Positions 1-7,164 of a stretch of DNA of 24,801 nucleotides are shown piece by piece. The DNA comes from Enterobacteriaceae bacterium UBA3516 (GTDB lineage Bacteria; Pseudomonadota; Gammaproteobacteria; Enterobacterales; Enterobacteriaceae): contig DFPL01000032.1 in NCBI GenBank assembly GCA_002377245.1, forward strand, positions 1-24,801. The letters run 5' to 3'. Positions within the stretch are counted from its first letter, which is position 1. Each line of letters opens with the position of its first letter. The translations under genes and the position numbers were made by a program. Below the pieces are notes generated by a model. It had not been told where the DNA came from. It searched no databases and saw nothing but the letters and a program-made list of their open reading frames with translations.

Positions 1-270
1 AAATGGCACCTGCAACGGATGTTTAAAAAAGAAACCGGCCATTCGCTCGGTCAATACATCCGCAGCCGTAAGCTGACCGAAATCGCACAAAAATTGAAAG
101 AAAGTAATGAACCGATCCTGTATCTTGCGGAGCGCTATGGGTTTGAATCGCAACAAACCCTGACCCGGACGTTCAAGAACTATTTTGACGTACCGCCGCA
201 TAAGTATCGTGTCACCAACATTCCCGGTGAGAACCGGTATTTGTTCCCCATCAATAACTGTAGTTACTAA
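1..270 (+). CDS. marA: MarA, multiple antibiotic resistance activator (5' truncated)
   Basis: This is the C-terminal two thirds of MarA, the AraC/XylS-family activator of the mar/sox/rob regulon (efflux, porin control, antibiotic and oxidative stress tolerance). The reading frame is open from base 1 (KWHLQRMFKKETG), so the first 35-40 residues, including most of the first helix-turn-helix, lie before the window. The second helix-turn-helix is visible as ILYLAERYGFESQQTLTRTF, followed by the conserved FKNYFDVPPHKYR. Identity to E. coli MarA is near complete until the last 17 residues, which diverge (ends NNCSY). It is followed 31 bases later by marB, as in the marRAB operon. The family and symbol are secure; the true start is not in view. 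Confidence 0.97.
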   Translation, partial: KWHLQRMFKKETGHSLGQYIRSRKLTEIAQKLKESNEPILYLAERYGFESQQTLTRTFKNYFDVPPHKYRVTNIPGENRYLFPINNCSY

Positions 271-301
271 TTCGCCTGTTTTAAGACGTATCGAGGAAAT
301 C

Positions 302-517
302 ATGAAACGTATTACCTGTGCCGCCATCACCCTCATGGTGCTGTTTTCTGGCCAGAGTTATGCGGAGCAATTCGCTCACCCCGCACAACAGAATATTCGT
401 GATGTGATGGTGATGCCCACTGCCCACGACCAGTCACCGTTCGACTTCAATCATATGGGTGCAGGCAGTGATAAATCCGACGAGTTAGGCGTGCCTTATT
501 ACAACACGCGCACCTGA
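302..517 (+). CDS. marB: MarB, small periplasmic protein of the mar operon
   Basis: A 71-residue protein that follows marA and matches MarB in length and position. It begins with a basic n-region and hydrophobic segment (MKRITCAAITLMVLFSGQSYA) that looks like a cleavable Sec signal, so the mature protein is about 50 residues and probably periplasmic. MarB is reported to lower expression of the mar operon indirectly; its mechanism is unknown. The ATG at 302 has a GAGGA Shine-Dalgarno sequence 4-5 bases upstream. An upstream in-frame extension from 185 overlaps marA and has no ribosome-binding site, so I did not use it. A strong terminator follows the stop codon. Confidence 0.93.
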   Translation: MKRITCAAITLMVLFSGQSYAEQFAHPAQQNIRDVMVMPTAHDQSPFDFNHMGAGSDKSDELGVPYYNTRT

Positions 518-525
518 CCGTATTC

Positions 526-550
526 GCCCCGCACCTGCGGGGCTTTTTTT
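526..550 (+). terminator. Rho-independent terminator of the mar operon
   Basis: GCCCCGCA (526-533) pairs with TGCGGGGC (536-543) across a 2-base spacer, then seven T (544-550). The T tract runs into the stop codon of the convergent eamA gene (549-551 read as TAA on the minus strand), so the two 3' ends share this element. Confidence 0.93.
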
Positions 551-1448
551 ATGGTTTGACCGCGACCTGCCGACGGAATCGTAAGCCAAACACGTTAATA
601 TATAATCCCGCCATAATCAGCACCGCCCCGGCGAGTTGCAGAAGCGTCATGGATTCACCCAGCAGCAATGCGGCGCTAGCCAAACCCACTACAGGCACCA
701 ACAGTGACAAAGGCGCAACACGCCAGGTTTCATAACGGCCCATCAACGCCCCCCAGATGCCATAACCAATAATGGTGGCAAACAACGACAAATACACCAG
801 CGATAAAATTGTCGTCAGATCGATGGAGACGAGGCTTTGCAGCATTAACGCCGGGCCATCGAAAATCAGCGAGGCCACCATAAAAGGAATAATCGGAATG
901 AGCGCGCTCCAGACCACCAGCGACATCACTGCCGGACGCGACGTATGCTGTATGATTTTTTTATTGAAGATGTTGCCACAGGCCCAGCAAAATGCGCCCG
1001 ACAAGGTAAGCAGGAAGCCCAGCAGTGGAACATGCTGACCGTTGAGGCTCGATTCAATCAACACCAGCACGCCGATAATCGCCAGGGTGATGCCTGCCAC
1101 CTGCTTCGCCTGTAAACGCTCGCCAAATACGCCAGCACCCAGCACGATGGTGAAGAAAGCCTGCGCCTGCAGCACCAGGGAGGCCAGACCCGCCGGCATG
1201 CCAAATTTGATGGCAGTAAACAAGAAAGCAAATTGCCCGAAGCTGATGGTCAGGCCATAACCGAGCAATAAGGTCAGGGGCACTTTTGGGCGCGCAACGA
1301 AAAGCAGCGCCGGAAACGCCACCAGCACAAAACGCAGACCGGCCAGCAACAAGGGCGGCATGTTATGCAGACCAATTTTGATCACCACAAAATTCAGGCC
1401 CCATACCACGACCACTAACAGTGCCAGCAACCCATCTTTACGCGTCAT
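549..1448 (-). CDS. eamA: EamA, O-acetylserine/cysteine exporter (DMT superfamily)
   Basis: A 299-residue inner-membrane protein, colinear in length and sequence with E. coli EamA (YdeD). It exports cysteine-pathway metabolites such as O-acetylserine and cysteine. It has about ten hydrophobic segments forming the two EamA domains typical of the drug/metabolite transporter superfamily. Recognisable blocks are the N-terminal LLALLVVVVWGLNFVVIKIG, the CWACGNIFNKKI stretch at the domain junction, and YETWRVAPLSLLVPVVGLAS in the second repeat. The ATG at 1448 gives MTRKDG, aligned with MSRKDG of E. coli. It converges on marB through a shared terminator and is divergent from ydeE; the 196-base intergenic region carries repeated operator-like sequences. 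Confidence 0.95.
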   Translation of the reverse strand: MTRKDGLLALLVVVVWGLNFVVIKIGLHNMPPLLLAGLRFVLVAFPALLFVARPKVPLTLLLGYGLTISFGQFAFLFTAIKFGMPAGLASLVLQAQAFFTIVLGAGVFGERLQAKQVAGITLAIIGVLVLIESSLNGQHVPLLGFLLTLSGAFCWACGNIFNKKIIQHTSRPAVMSLVVWSALIPIIPFMVASLIFDGPALMLQSLVSIDLTTILSLVYLSLFATIIGYGIWGALMGRYETWRVAPLSLLVPVVGLASAALLLGESMTLLQLAGAVLIMAGLYINVFGLRFRRQVAVKP

Positions 1449-1525
1449 TCATCGCCCCTGTCTTTGTTCAATTTTTGTAAAGAATTTACGTTAACGCAAA
1501 AATCAGTCCAGAGACAGATCATTAA

Positions 1526-1555
1526 TTTTGGCAGGTCAGTTTTGGCATTTGCCAA
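1526..1555. promoter_or_regulatory. Iterated TTTTGGCA operator-like cluster between eamA and ydeE
   Basis: TTTTGGCA occurs at 1526-1533 and again at 1540-1547 (14-base period). The second copy is followed after TT by TGCCAA, so 1542-1555 is a perfect 14-base palindrome, TTGGCATTTGCCAA. The site sits about 80-107 bases from the eamA start and about 90-119 bases from the ydeE start. It looks like a multi-site operator, but I cannot assign a regulator. Confidence 0.4.
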
Positions 1556-1592
1556 CAAATCAACCGGTGTACATCACGCTTTATGCATGATA

Positions 1593-1622
1593 TTGCTGTT
1601 AGTCATCACAAAAAAATATAAC
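1593..1622 (+). promoter_or_regulatory. Candidate sigma-70 promoter of ydeE
   Basis: A -35 TTGCTG (1593-1598) and a -10 TATAAC (1617-1622) are separated by 18 bases. The predicted transcript start is near 1629. This leaves a short leader before the ATG at 1645 and would make the ATG at 1630 nearly leaderless. Confidence 0.5.
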
Positions 1623-1644
1623 AACAAGCATGTCGGGCAGGAAA

Positions 1645-2847
1645 ATGATCTCATCACAACAGCGGTCCATCGCCGCATTACTGGCGTCTTCTTTACTTTT
1701 AACCATTGGCCGCGGCGCAACGCTGCCTTTCATGACCATCTACCTCAATCGCCAGTATGGTATGAGTGTGGAACAGGTGGGCTATGCCTTGACTGTCGCC
1801 CTGACAATTGGCGTGGTGTTCAGCTTAGGCTTTGGCATTCTTGCGGATAAATTCGATAAAAAACGCTATATGCTACTGGCGGTGTCCGCTTTTTTACTTG
1901 GCTTTGCGGCCATTCCGGCCGTGGATCACGCCGGGTTAGTCGTCCTCTTTTTCGCCATCATTAACTGCGCTTATTCCGTTTTCTCGACGGTACTGAAAGC
2001 CTATTTTTCTGACACGCTGGGCGCGACGGCCAAGGCAAAAATTTTCTCGCTTAACTACAGCGTCATCAACATCGGCTGGACGGTGGGCCCACCGCTGGGC
2101 ACGCTGTTGGTGATGTATAACCTGAATCTCCCCTTTTTGCTGGCGGCCACCTGCTCTGCTATTCCGGTGGTGGTGATTCAGATGTTCGTCCAGCGTATCA
2201 CCGTCAATGCGAACGAAGATAACAGCGTGGCCTGGTCGCCATCGGTGTTGTTAAAGGATCGTGCGCTGCGCTGGTTCACCTTTTCCGGTTTCCTTGCCTC
2301 TTTTGTTGCGGGCTCTTTCGCGTCCTGTATTTCCCAGTATCTGATGTCGGTGGCAGACAATGCGTTTGCTGAGAAAGTGGTCGCCGTTGTTCTCCCGGTT
2401 AACGCCGCGATGGTGGTGACGCTTCAGTATGCAGTGGGCCGGCGATTGAGCGCGACCAACCTGCGCCCGTTAATGGGTGCCGGGACGGTCTGTTTTATGC
2501 TGGGGCTGGTCGGGTTTATGCTTTCGGGTGGCAATCTGTGGTTCTGGGGGTTATCGGCCGCTGTGTTTACCGTTGGTGAGATTATCTATGCGCCGGGCGA
2601 ATACATGCTCATCGACAATATTGCCCCACCGGGTATGAAAGCGAGCTACTTTTCCGCCCAGGCGCTGGGCTGGTTAGGGGCAGCAATGAACCCGATGATG
2701 ACCGGGATAATTTTGTCGTCAATGCCTGGTTGGTCGCTGTTTGCCATCCTCATTCTGGTGACCTTTTTTGCCTGGCTTGCGATGGTTCGCGGCATCCAGG
2801 CAAAACCGTTGGGTCAGTTGCAGATGAGCAAAAGCGAACCGGTTTAG
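1645..2847 (+). CDS. ydeE: YdeE, MFS transporter (dipeptide/amino-acid exporter type)
   Basis: A 400-residue inner-membrane transporter of the major facilitator superfamily, with twelve predicted hydrophobic helices. It is closely similar to E. coli YdeE through most of its length (ALLASSLLLTIGRGATLPF; the cytoplasmic loop ADKFDKKRYMLL; GEIIYAPGEYMLIDNIAPP). E. coli YdeE is reported to export dipeptides and to affect arabinose efflux. I chose the ATG at 1645 because it aligns with the 24-residue N-terminus of E. coli YdeE and has AGGA just upstream; an in-frame ATG at 1630 lacks a ribosome-binding site. The stop codon overlaps that of the convergent transporter gene by three bases. Confidence 0.92.
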   Translation: MISSQQRSIAALLASSLLLTIGRGATLPFMTIYLNRQYGMSVEQVGYALTVALTIGVVFSLGFGILADKFDKKRYMLLAVSAFLLGFAAIPAVDHAGLVVLFFAIINCAYSVFSTVLKAYFSDTLGATAKAKIFSLNYSVINIGWTVGPPLGTLLVMYNLNLPFLLAATCSAIPVVVIQMFVQRITVNANEDNSVAWSPSVLLKDRALRWFTFSGFLASFVAGSFASCISQYLMSVADNAFAEKVVAVVLPVNAAMVVTLQYAVGRRLSATNLRPLMGAGTVCFMLGLVGFMLSGGNLWFWGLSAAVFTVGEIIYAPGEYMLIDNIAPPGMKASYFSAQALGWLGAAMNPMMTGIILSSMPGWSLFAILILVTFFAWLAMVRGIQAKPLGQLQMSKSEPV

Positions 2848-4067
2848 GAATGGGTGCGCAACGGGGCCCGGTTATCAAGCTGGCGAATAGAGGGCGTCCA
2901 GCTCGTCACCAGGGTTGCCAGCACCACCGCACTGGCGCAGGCCAGCAGTACCGTCGGACTACCAAACTGTAATGCCAGTGGCCCGGCGGCAATTTCCCCT
3001 ACCGGGATCGCGATAAACGATCCCATCGCATCGTAAGCGTACACCCGCGCCAGTTTTTGTGCGGGGATATGGGTTTGCAGTGATTGTGCCCAGACCACGC
3101 CAAACTGACCGAAGCCTAGACCCGCCATGAAAAAGGCCACCATTAAAAGCGGCGTGGACGGATAAAAGCCCAGTATGACCATCGGAATGGCGCATAACCC
3201 GACCAGAATAACGCCCACGAACAGATCGCGACGAGGCCGCCAGCGCAGCGCAATCAGTGAACCAACAATAAGACCAATGCTTTGTGCGGCAACGATAAAC
3301 CCCCACCCGGTGCGGCCAAAGGTGTGGTCTGCCACTATCGGACCAAGCACCATCACCACGCCGCTGAATGCTGCATTAATAATGGTGAACTGTGCCACTA
3401 TCGCCCAGACCCAACTGCGGGCGATAAACTCTTTCCAGCCTTCGCGCAGATCCTGCAAAATGTTGGACGTCGATTTTTCCGTCTGCATCGCGTTCACCCG
3501 AATTCGCTGATAGAGCGGTGCAGCAGCAGCAAAACCCAGGGCATCTATCGCCAGTCCCCATCCCGGACCGATGGCACTGGTCAGTAATCCTCCCATCGAG
3601 GCGCCAATCACCGTCCCGCCGTAAACCCCTAACTGAATGAGCGCGTTGGCTTCACGCAGGTTATGCAACGACACCGTCTGCGGCACCATGGCGGAAGAGG
3701 CAGGCAGTGCAATACCGGCTGCGGCACCGTTTAATGCGCCAAGGATGGCTAATAAGGGGATCGTTGCGCTGCCATCCAGTACTATCCAGGCCACGACGCC
3801 CTGCGTAATCGCAGCGGCAAGTGAAGAGGAGACCATAACCCGACTGCGCGAATAACGATCCGCCAGTACCCCTCCCAGCAGCAAAAATGCCACATTAAAC
3901 AGTGAGCGAGCGGCGACCACGATGCCCAGATCGGCAGCAGATCCGCCAATATCCAGGACCGCAAAGGCCAGCGCAATCGGCGCGATGCCGTTACCCAGAA
4001 CGGTGAGTAAACGGGCAGAAAAGAGGTTGCGAAATGATGCTGAATGGAGAGCGCGCCGAGGAGTCAC
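2844..4067 (-). CDS. MFS exporter, MFS_3/EntS-like family
   Basis: A 407-residue membrane protein with about twelve hydrophobic segments. The motif GGVLADRYSRSRVM is the loop 2-3 signature (GxLaDRxxRrrv) of major facilitator transporters, and the overall arrangement resembles the enterobactin-exporter-like MFS_3 group. Substrate is unknown. I chose a GTG start at 4067 (VTPRRALHSASFRNLFSARLL) because GGGAG lies six bases upstream. A longer reading to 4172 would run into the terminator of the upstream gene and has no MFS character. The gene is downstream of, and co-directional with, a methionine-synthase-like gene, but a strong terminator separates them. E. coli K-12 has no such gene at this position, so it looks like an accessory acquisition. 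Confidence 0.85.
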   Translation of the reverse strand: MTPRRALHSASFRNLFSARLLTVLGNGIAPIALAFAVLDIGGSAADLGIVVAARSLFNVAFLLLGGVLADRYSRSRVMVSSSLAAAITQGVVAWIVLDGSATIPLLAILGALNGAAAGIALPASSAMVPQTVSLHNLREANALIQLGVYGGTVIGASMGGLLTSAIGPGWGLAIDALGFAAAAPLYQRIRVNAMQTEKSTSNILQDLREGWKEFIARSWVWAIVAQFTIINAAFSGVVMVLGPIVADHTFGRTGWGFIVAAQSIGLIVGSLIALRWRPRRDLFVGVILVGLCAIPMVILGFYPSTPLLMVAFFMAGLGFGQFGVVWAQSLQTHIPAQKLARVYAYDAMGSFIAIPVGEIAAGPLALQFGSPTVLLACASAVVLATLVTSWTPSIRQLDNRAPLRTHS

Positions 4068-4146
4068 TGCACACTCCCGACCTGGCCGTTTATTTGTTTC
4101 ACCTGCGGTCCTTATTCTGTTTTTGTCCACCGTGACGAGAGAACGA

Positions 4147-4182
4147 CAAAACGGACAGGCGGGCTTCCCCACCTGTCCGTTT
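4147..4182 (-). terminator. Rho-independent terminator after the methionine-synthase-like gene
   Basis: An 11-bp stem (4149-4159 with 4072-4082 of the next hundred, i.e. 4172-4182) carries a further GGG/CCC pairing after one mismatch and a CTTC loop. On the minus strand it is followed by TTTTGTC. It begins about 30 bases beyond the stop at 4212. Confidence 0.85.
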
Positions 4183-4211
4183 AAAAAATGGAATGCGTTA
4201 GCGCGTCTGGC

Positions 4212-5315
4212 TTACCAGACCTGCTCAGCAATTTGGGTCACGAGGCGTACTTTATCCCATTGTTGCGCAGGTGTCAGGGAATTGCCCTCTTCCGTAGAGG
4301 CAAAACCACATTGCGGGCTGAGGCAGATTTGACTGAGATCCACATACTTCGCGGCTTCTTCCAGGCGGGCCTTGATACCTTCCGGGTTTTCCAGCTCGCC
4401 GTTCTTGGTGGTGATCAGCCCCAGCACCACCTGCTGTTTGCCCGGACGCACAAAGCGCAGCGGGGCAAAATCGCCGGAGCGATCGTTGTCATACTCAAGG
4501 AAAAAGGCGTCGACGTTGACGCTGCCAAACAGCACTTCTGCAACCGGCTCATACCCGCCTTCTGAAATCCAGGTCGAGCGGAAGTTACCGCGACAGACGT
4601 GCAGCCCGATGGTGAGGTCTTCCGGCTTGCCTTCCAGCGCTTTGTTCAATACCCGGGCATATATGCGTGCCAGCTCATCTGCATCTTCACCACGCTCAGA
4701 AATCTGGCGGCGCTGATCGTCTGAACAGAGGTAGGCCCAAACGGTATCGTCGAGTTGCAGATAACGACAACCGGCTTCATAAAACGCATGGATTGCATCG
4801 CGCCAGGTGGTGGCCAGATCGTCAAAGTACTCCGCCAGATCCGGGTAAACGTCAGCATCTATGCCTTTACGACCACCGCGGAAGTGCAGCACGCTCGGGC
4901 TTGGGATGGTCATCTTCGGCTGTGCATTGCCACTGATGCTTTTCAGGTAACGGAAATCTTCCAGCATTGGGTGCGTACCGAAGCCCAGTTTGCCGGTTAC
5001 GCGAACGCTGTGCGCTTTGGTTTGCACGCCATTGAACTGAATACCCTGTTCAGATTCATAACGTTCAACGCCTTGCAGCCCATCAAAGAAGTCAAAATGC
5101 CACCAGGCACGACGAAATTCGCCGTCGGTGACCACATGCAATCCACACTCGCACTGCGCCTGTACCACCTCTTTGATGGCGGCATCTTCTACCGCACGCA
5201 GTTGTGCAGCGCTGATATCGCCCTGAGCAAATTGCTGGCGGGCGAGTTTGATGCTGTCGGGGCGTAAAAAGCTGCCGACGACGTCTGCGCGATACGGGGC
5301 CTGTTGGCGTTGCAT
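4212..5315 (-). CDS. Cobalamin-independent methionine synthase (MetE C-domain-like, YxjG type)
   Basis: A 367-residue soluble protein matching the single-domain family related to the catalytic half of MetE, annotated as 5-methyltetrahydropteroyltriglutamate-homocysteine methyltransferase. Expected zinc ligands are visible: His239 and Cys241 in GLHVCRGN, Glu274 in FFLEYD, and Cys336 in LSPQCGF. The N-terminal RADVVGSFLRP and the TDGEFRR block near residue 64 are also typical. The protein lacks the N-terminal MetE domain, as normal for this group; the methyl donor is not certain. The ATG at 5315 has AAGGAG six bases upstream; the longer frame to 5366 has none. Three tandem MetJ-like boxes lie 65-88 bases upstream, which fits a role in methionine supply or salvage. 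The gene is accessory relative to E. coli K-12. Confidence 0.87.
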   Translation of the reverse strand: MQRQQAPYRADVVGSFLRPDSIKLARQQFAQGDISAAQLRAVEDAAIKEVVQAQCECGLHVVTDGEFRRAWWHFDFFDGLQGVERYESEQGIQFNGVQTKAHSVRVTGKLGFGTHPMLEDFRYLKSISGNAQPKMTIPSPSVLHFRGGRKGIDADVYPDLAEYFDDLATTWRDAIHAFYEAGCRYLQLDDTVWAYLCSDDQRRQISERGEDADELARIYARVLNKALEGKPEDLTIGLHVCRGNFRSTWISEGGYEPVAEVLFGSVNVDAFFLEYDNDRSGDFAPLRFVRPGKQQVVLGLITTKNGELENPEGIKARLEEAAKYVDLSQICLSPQCGFASTEEGNSLTPAQQWDKVRLVTQIAEQVW

Positions 5316-5379
5316 GGTGTTCTCCTTGCGCGGCAGGCAAGATAGTTGCCTGACGTGATAGTTCATTATTTGAATTTTT

Positions 5380-5403
5380 AGCCATCTGGATGGCTAAATG
5401 TCC
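5380..5403 (-). promoter_or_regulatory. Probable MetJ operator (three tandem met boxes)
   Basis: On the minus strand, three contiguous 8-base units read GGACATTT, AGCCATCC and AGATGGCT. Compared with the met-box consensus AGACGTCT they match at 5, 5 and 6 of 8 positions. The central two units are part of a perfect 10-bp-arm palindrome (5377-5386 and 5389-5398, spacer TG). The site overlaps a plausible promoter (TTGGAC upstream, TAAAAA downstream) of the methionine-synthase-like gene. Confidence 0.6.
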
Positions 5404-5467
5404 AAACAAAATGCCATAATCCCTCCTGGCGCGCAAATGAGAATTCCTCAGCCAACGTGAATTATTT

Positions 5468-5863
5468 TCATGTTGCGGCAAAGGTGAAGCCTTCATCCTC
5501 CCAACCGGTTAGGCCACCGATCATGATTTTGACCGCCAGCCCCATTCGGGCCAGCTTAAGCGCCGCTCTGTCCGCACCGTTACAGTGGGGACCCGCGCAG
5601 TAAACAACAAATACCGTCTCGTTTGGCCACTCAGCCATGCGTGCCGGGGTCATTTCCCGGTGCGGAAGATGTAATGCACCAGGCACATGCCTGCGGGCAA
5701 AGGCTTCAGCGCTCCCTACCACGTGAAGCAGGACGAAATCCTGTTCTTCATTATTAAGGGCATAATGCACATCGGCACAATCTGTCTCGACGCTCAGGCG
5801 GCGCATAAAATGGCCAACGGCTTCTTCTGGTGATGCAGCTGGAAAGTCAGTTACCGTGCTCAT
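5468..5863 (-). CDS. Rhodanese-like domain protein
   Basis: A 131-residue cytoplasmic protein with one rhodanese (sulfurtransferase) domain. The active-site region is VVYCAGPHCNGADRAALKLA, with the candidate persulfide-forming Cys89 and a second Cys94 in a seven-residue loop CAGPHCN. The ARRHVPGALHLPHREM block at about 57-71 is the usual substrate-approach segment (hxPGAxxxp). The start has GGAG eight bases upstream. It is divergent from the FtrA-type regulator with only 67 bases between, so that regulator is the obvious candidate to control it. Its sulfur donor and acceptor are unknown. It does not appear to share an operon with the methionine-synthase-like gene downstream, which has its own promoter region in the 152-base gap. 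Confidence 0.88.
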   Translation of the reverse strand: MSTVTDFPAASPEEAVGHFMRRLSVETDCADVHYALNNEEQDFVLLHVVGSAEAFARRHVPGALHLPHREMTPARMAEWPNETVFVVYCAGPHCNGADRAALKLARMGLAVKIMIGGLTGWEDEGFTFAAT

Positions 5864-5930
5864 CGTGTTTTCTCCGTGTTTGTGTTAACTCTACTGTAAT
5901 GAATACCCCAACCGCTGACTGCATAGCGTT

Positions 5931-6935
5931 ATGACAGAAAACCGCAAAATAATGACAATTTCAGGATCCCCCCGTTCTCCCCATCAGGTTGTTGCTCTCG
6001 CCTATGACGGCTTGTGTACGTTTGAATTTGGCGTTGCCGTGGAAATTTTTGGCTTACCTCGCCCCGAACTGGGAGAGAACTGGTACCGGTTTGCCGTTGC
6101 GGCCGCGGATGAAGGTTTGCTACAGGCAACAGGTGGGATCCGCGTGATGACGGATGGGGGGCTGGAGCGCTTAACCGAGGCGGATACGATTGTGGTGCCG
6201 GGGTGGCGTGGTGCACACACGCCGGTACCCGACGCGTTATGCAAAGCCCTGCAAGAGGCACATCAGCGCGGTTGCCGTATTGTGTCTATCTGTTCAGGCG
6301 TTTGTGGCCTTGCCGCAGCAGGATTACTCAATGGTCGCAAAGCCACGACGCACTGGCGCTATACCGAACAGCTACAGCATCTTTTCCCGCACATTGAGGT
6401 GCTGGAGGATGCCCTCTACTACTATGATGGCAACGTAATGACCTCGGCAGGCAGTGCATCGGGCATCGATTTATGCCTGCATATCGTCCGGCATGATTTT
6501 GGTCGGGACGTTGCCAACAATGTTGCCCGCAGGTTGGTGGTGCAACCCCACCGTGATGGGATGCAGACTCAGCACGTCACCGGCCCCGTCGCGCGTTCTC
6601 GCGAGAGCCAGACGCTGGGAAAATTATTTGATTATCTCCATCAACAACTCACCGCCCGCCATACGGTAGCGTCGCTGGCTGCTCGTGTGGGGATGAGCCC
6701 CCGCACCTTTTTGCGACGCTTTGAAGAATCGACTGGCATGACACCCGCACGATGGATTCTCCAGGAACGTTTACATCGGGCCAGGGAATTACTCACTCAG
6801 TCAAAAATAGGGCTGGAACAGGTTGCCGGGCAATGCGGATTTAATAATGCGGCGTCCTTACGTCATCATTTTCAACAGCATTACGCCCTGACCCCTGGGC
6901 AGTTTCGGCAAAAATTTACCCTCACCGCTAAATAA
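5931..6935 (+). CDS. ftrA: FtrA-type transcriptional regulator (DJ-1/PfpI plus AraC HTH)
   Basis: A 334-residue regulator of the GlxA/FtrA group. Residues about 18-195 form a DJ-1/PfpI-like sensor domain, with Cys121 in the nucleophile-elbow motif IVSICSGVCGLAAAG. Residues about 230-330 form the AraC-family DNA-binding domain with two helix-turn-helix units (TVASLAARVGMSPRTFLRRF and GLEQVAGQCGFNNAASLRHHF). In this family the first domain is usually a ligand sensor rather than an enzyme. The ATG at 5931 lacks a clear Shine-Dalgarno sequence; an alternative is the ATG at 5952. It is divergently paired with the rhodanese gene, and no natural ligand can be read from the sequence. The name follows common annotation of this subfamily; orthology to any studied protein is unproved. 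Confidence 0.82.
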   Translation: MTENRKIMTISGSPRSPHQVVALAYDGLCTFEFGVAVEIFGLPRPELGENWYRFAVAAADEGLLQATGGIRVMTDGGLERLTEADTIVVPGWRGAHTPVPDALCKALQEAHQRGCRIVSICSGVCGLAAAGLLNGRKATTHWRYTEQLQHLFPHIEVLEDALYYYDGNVMTSAGSASGIDLCLHIVRHDFGRDVANNVARRLVVQPHRDGMQTQHVTGPVARSRESQTLGKLFDYLHQQLTARHTVASLAARVGMSPRTFLRRFEESTGMTPARWILQERLHRARELLTQSKIGLEQVAGQCGFNNAASLRHHFQQHYALTPGQFRQKFTLTAK

Positions 6936-6942
6936 TTCACCT

Positions 6943-6977
6943 AATTCAGCGTTTGTTTAGATTCAATAAGGTAATCT
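6943..6977 (+). promoter_or_regulatory. Candidate PhoP-dependent promoter of mgtS
   Basis: AATTCA-N5-TGTTTA (6943-6959) resembles the PhoP box (GTTTA direct repeats, 11-base period), with one perfect half. It is followed by exactly 12 bases and a weak -10 TAATCT (6972-6977), the geometry of PhoP-activated promoters. E. coli mgtS is PhoP-controlled. The upstream half-site is poor, so confidence is moderate. Confidence 0.45.
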
Positions 6978-7042
6978 CTCTCCCATCGCGGCTACGATTA
7001 AGGTAAGTGAGGAAGGTAAAATTAATTAATGGGAGAGTAATC

Positions 7043-7138
7043 ATGTTAGGAAATATGCACGTATTTATTGCAGTACTGGGAATCATCATATTTTCTGGAT
7101 TTCTGGCTGCGTATTTTAGCCATAAATGGGATGACTAA
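7043..7138 (+). CDS. mgtS: MgtS, small membrane protein of magnesium homeostasis
   Basis: A 31-residue protein starting MLGNMHVFIAVLG and ending SHKWDD, differing from E. coli MgtS (YneM) by only a few conservative changes. Almost all of it is one transmembrane helix. In E. coli MgtS is induced at low magnesium through PhoQP; it binds and stabilises the magnesium importer MgtA and also interacts with PitA. GGGAG lies seven or so bases before the ATG. Position agrees too: next to mgrR and in the ydeE-dcp interval. A 9-bp inverted repeat could mask its ribosome-binding site in a long transcript. Confidence 0.95.
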   Translation: MLGNMHVFIAVLGIIIFSGFLAAYFSHKWDD

Positions 7139-7164
7139 TGAACGGCGATAATCCCCCGCAGTGA

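Noticed and set aside
1630..1644. Upstream ATG for ydeE.
   Set aside because: No Shine-Dalgarno sequence, only about one base from the predicted transcript start, and not aligned with E. coli YdeE.
4068..4172. N-terminal extension of the MFS exporter.
   Set aside because: It overlaps the terminator of the preceding gene, is not hydrophobic or conserved, and GTG 4067 has a better ribosome-binding site.
7138..7164. Eight-codon frame overlapping the mgtS stop (TAATG).
   Set aside because: Too short to support as a gene; ends just before the terminator and has no composition signal.
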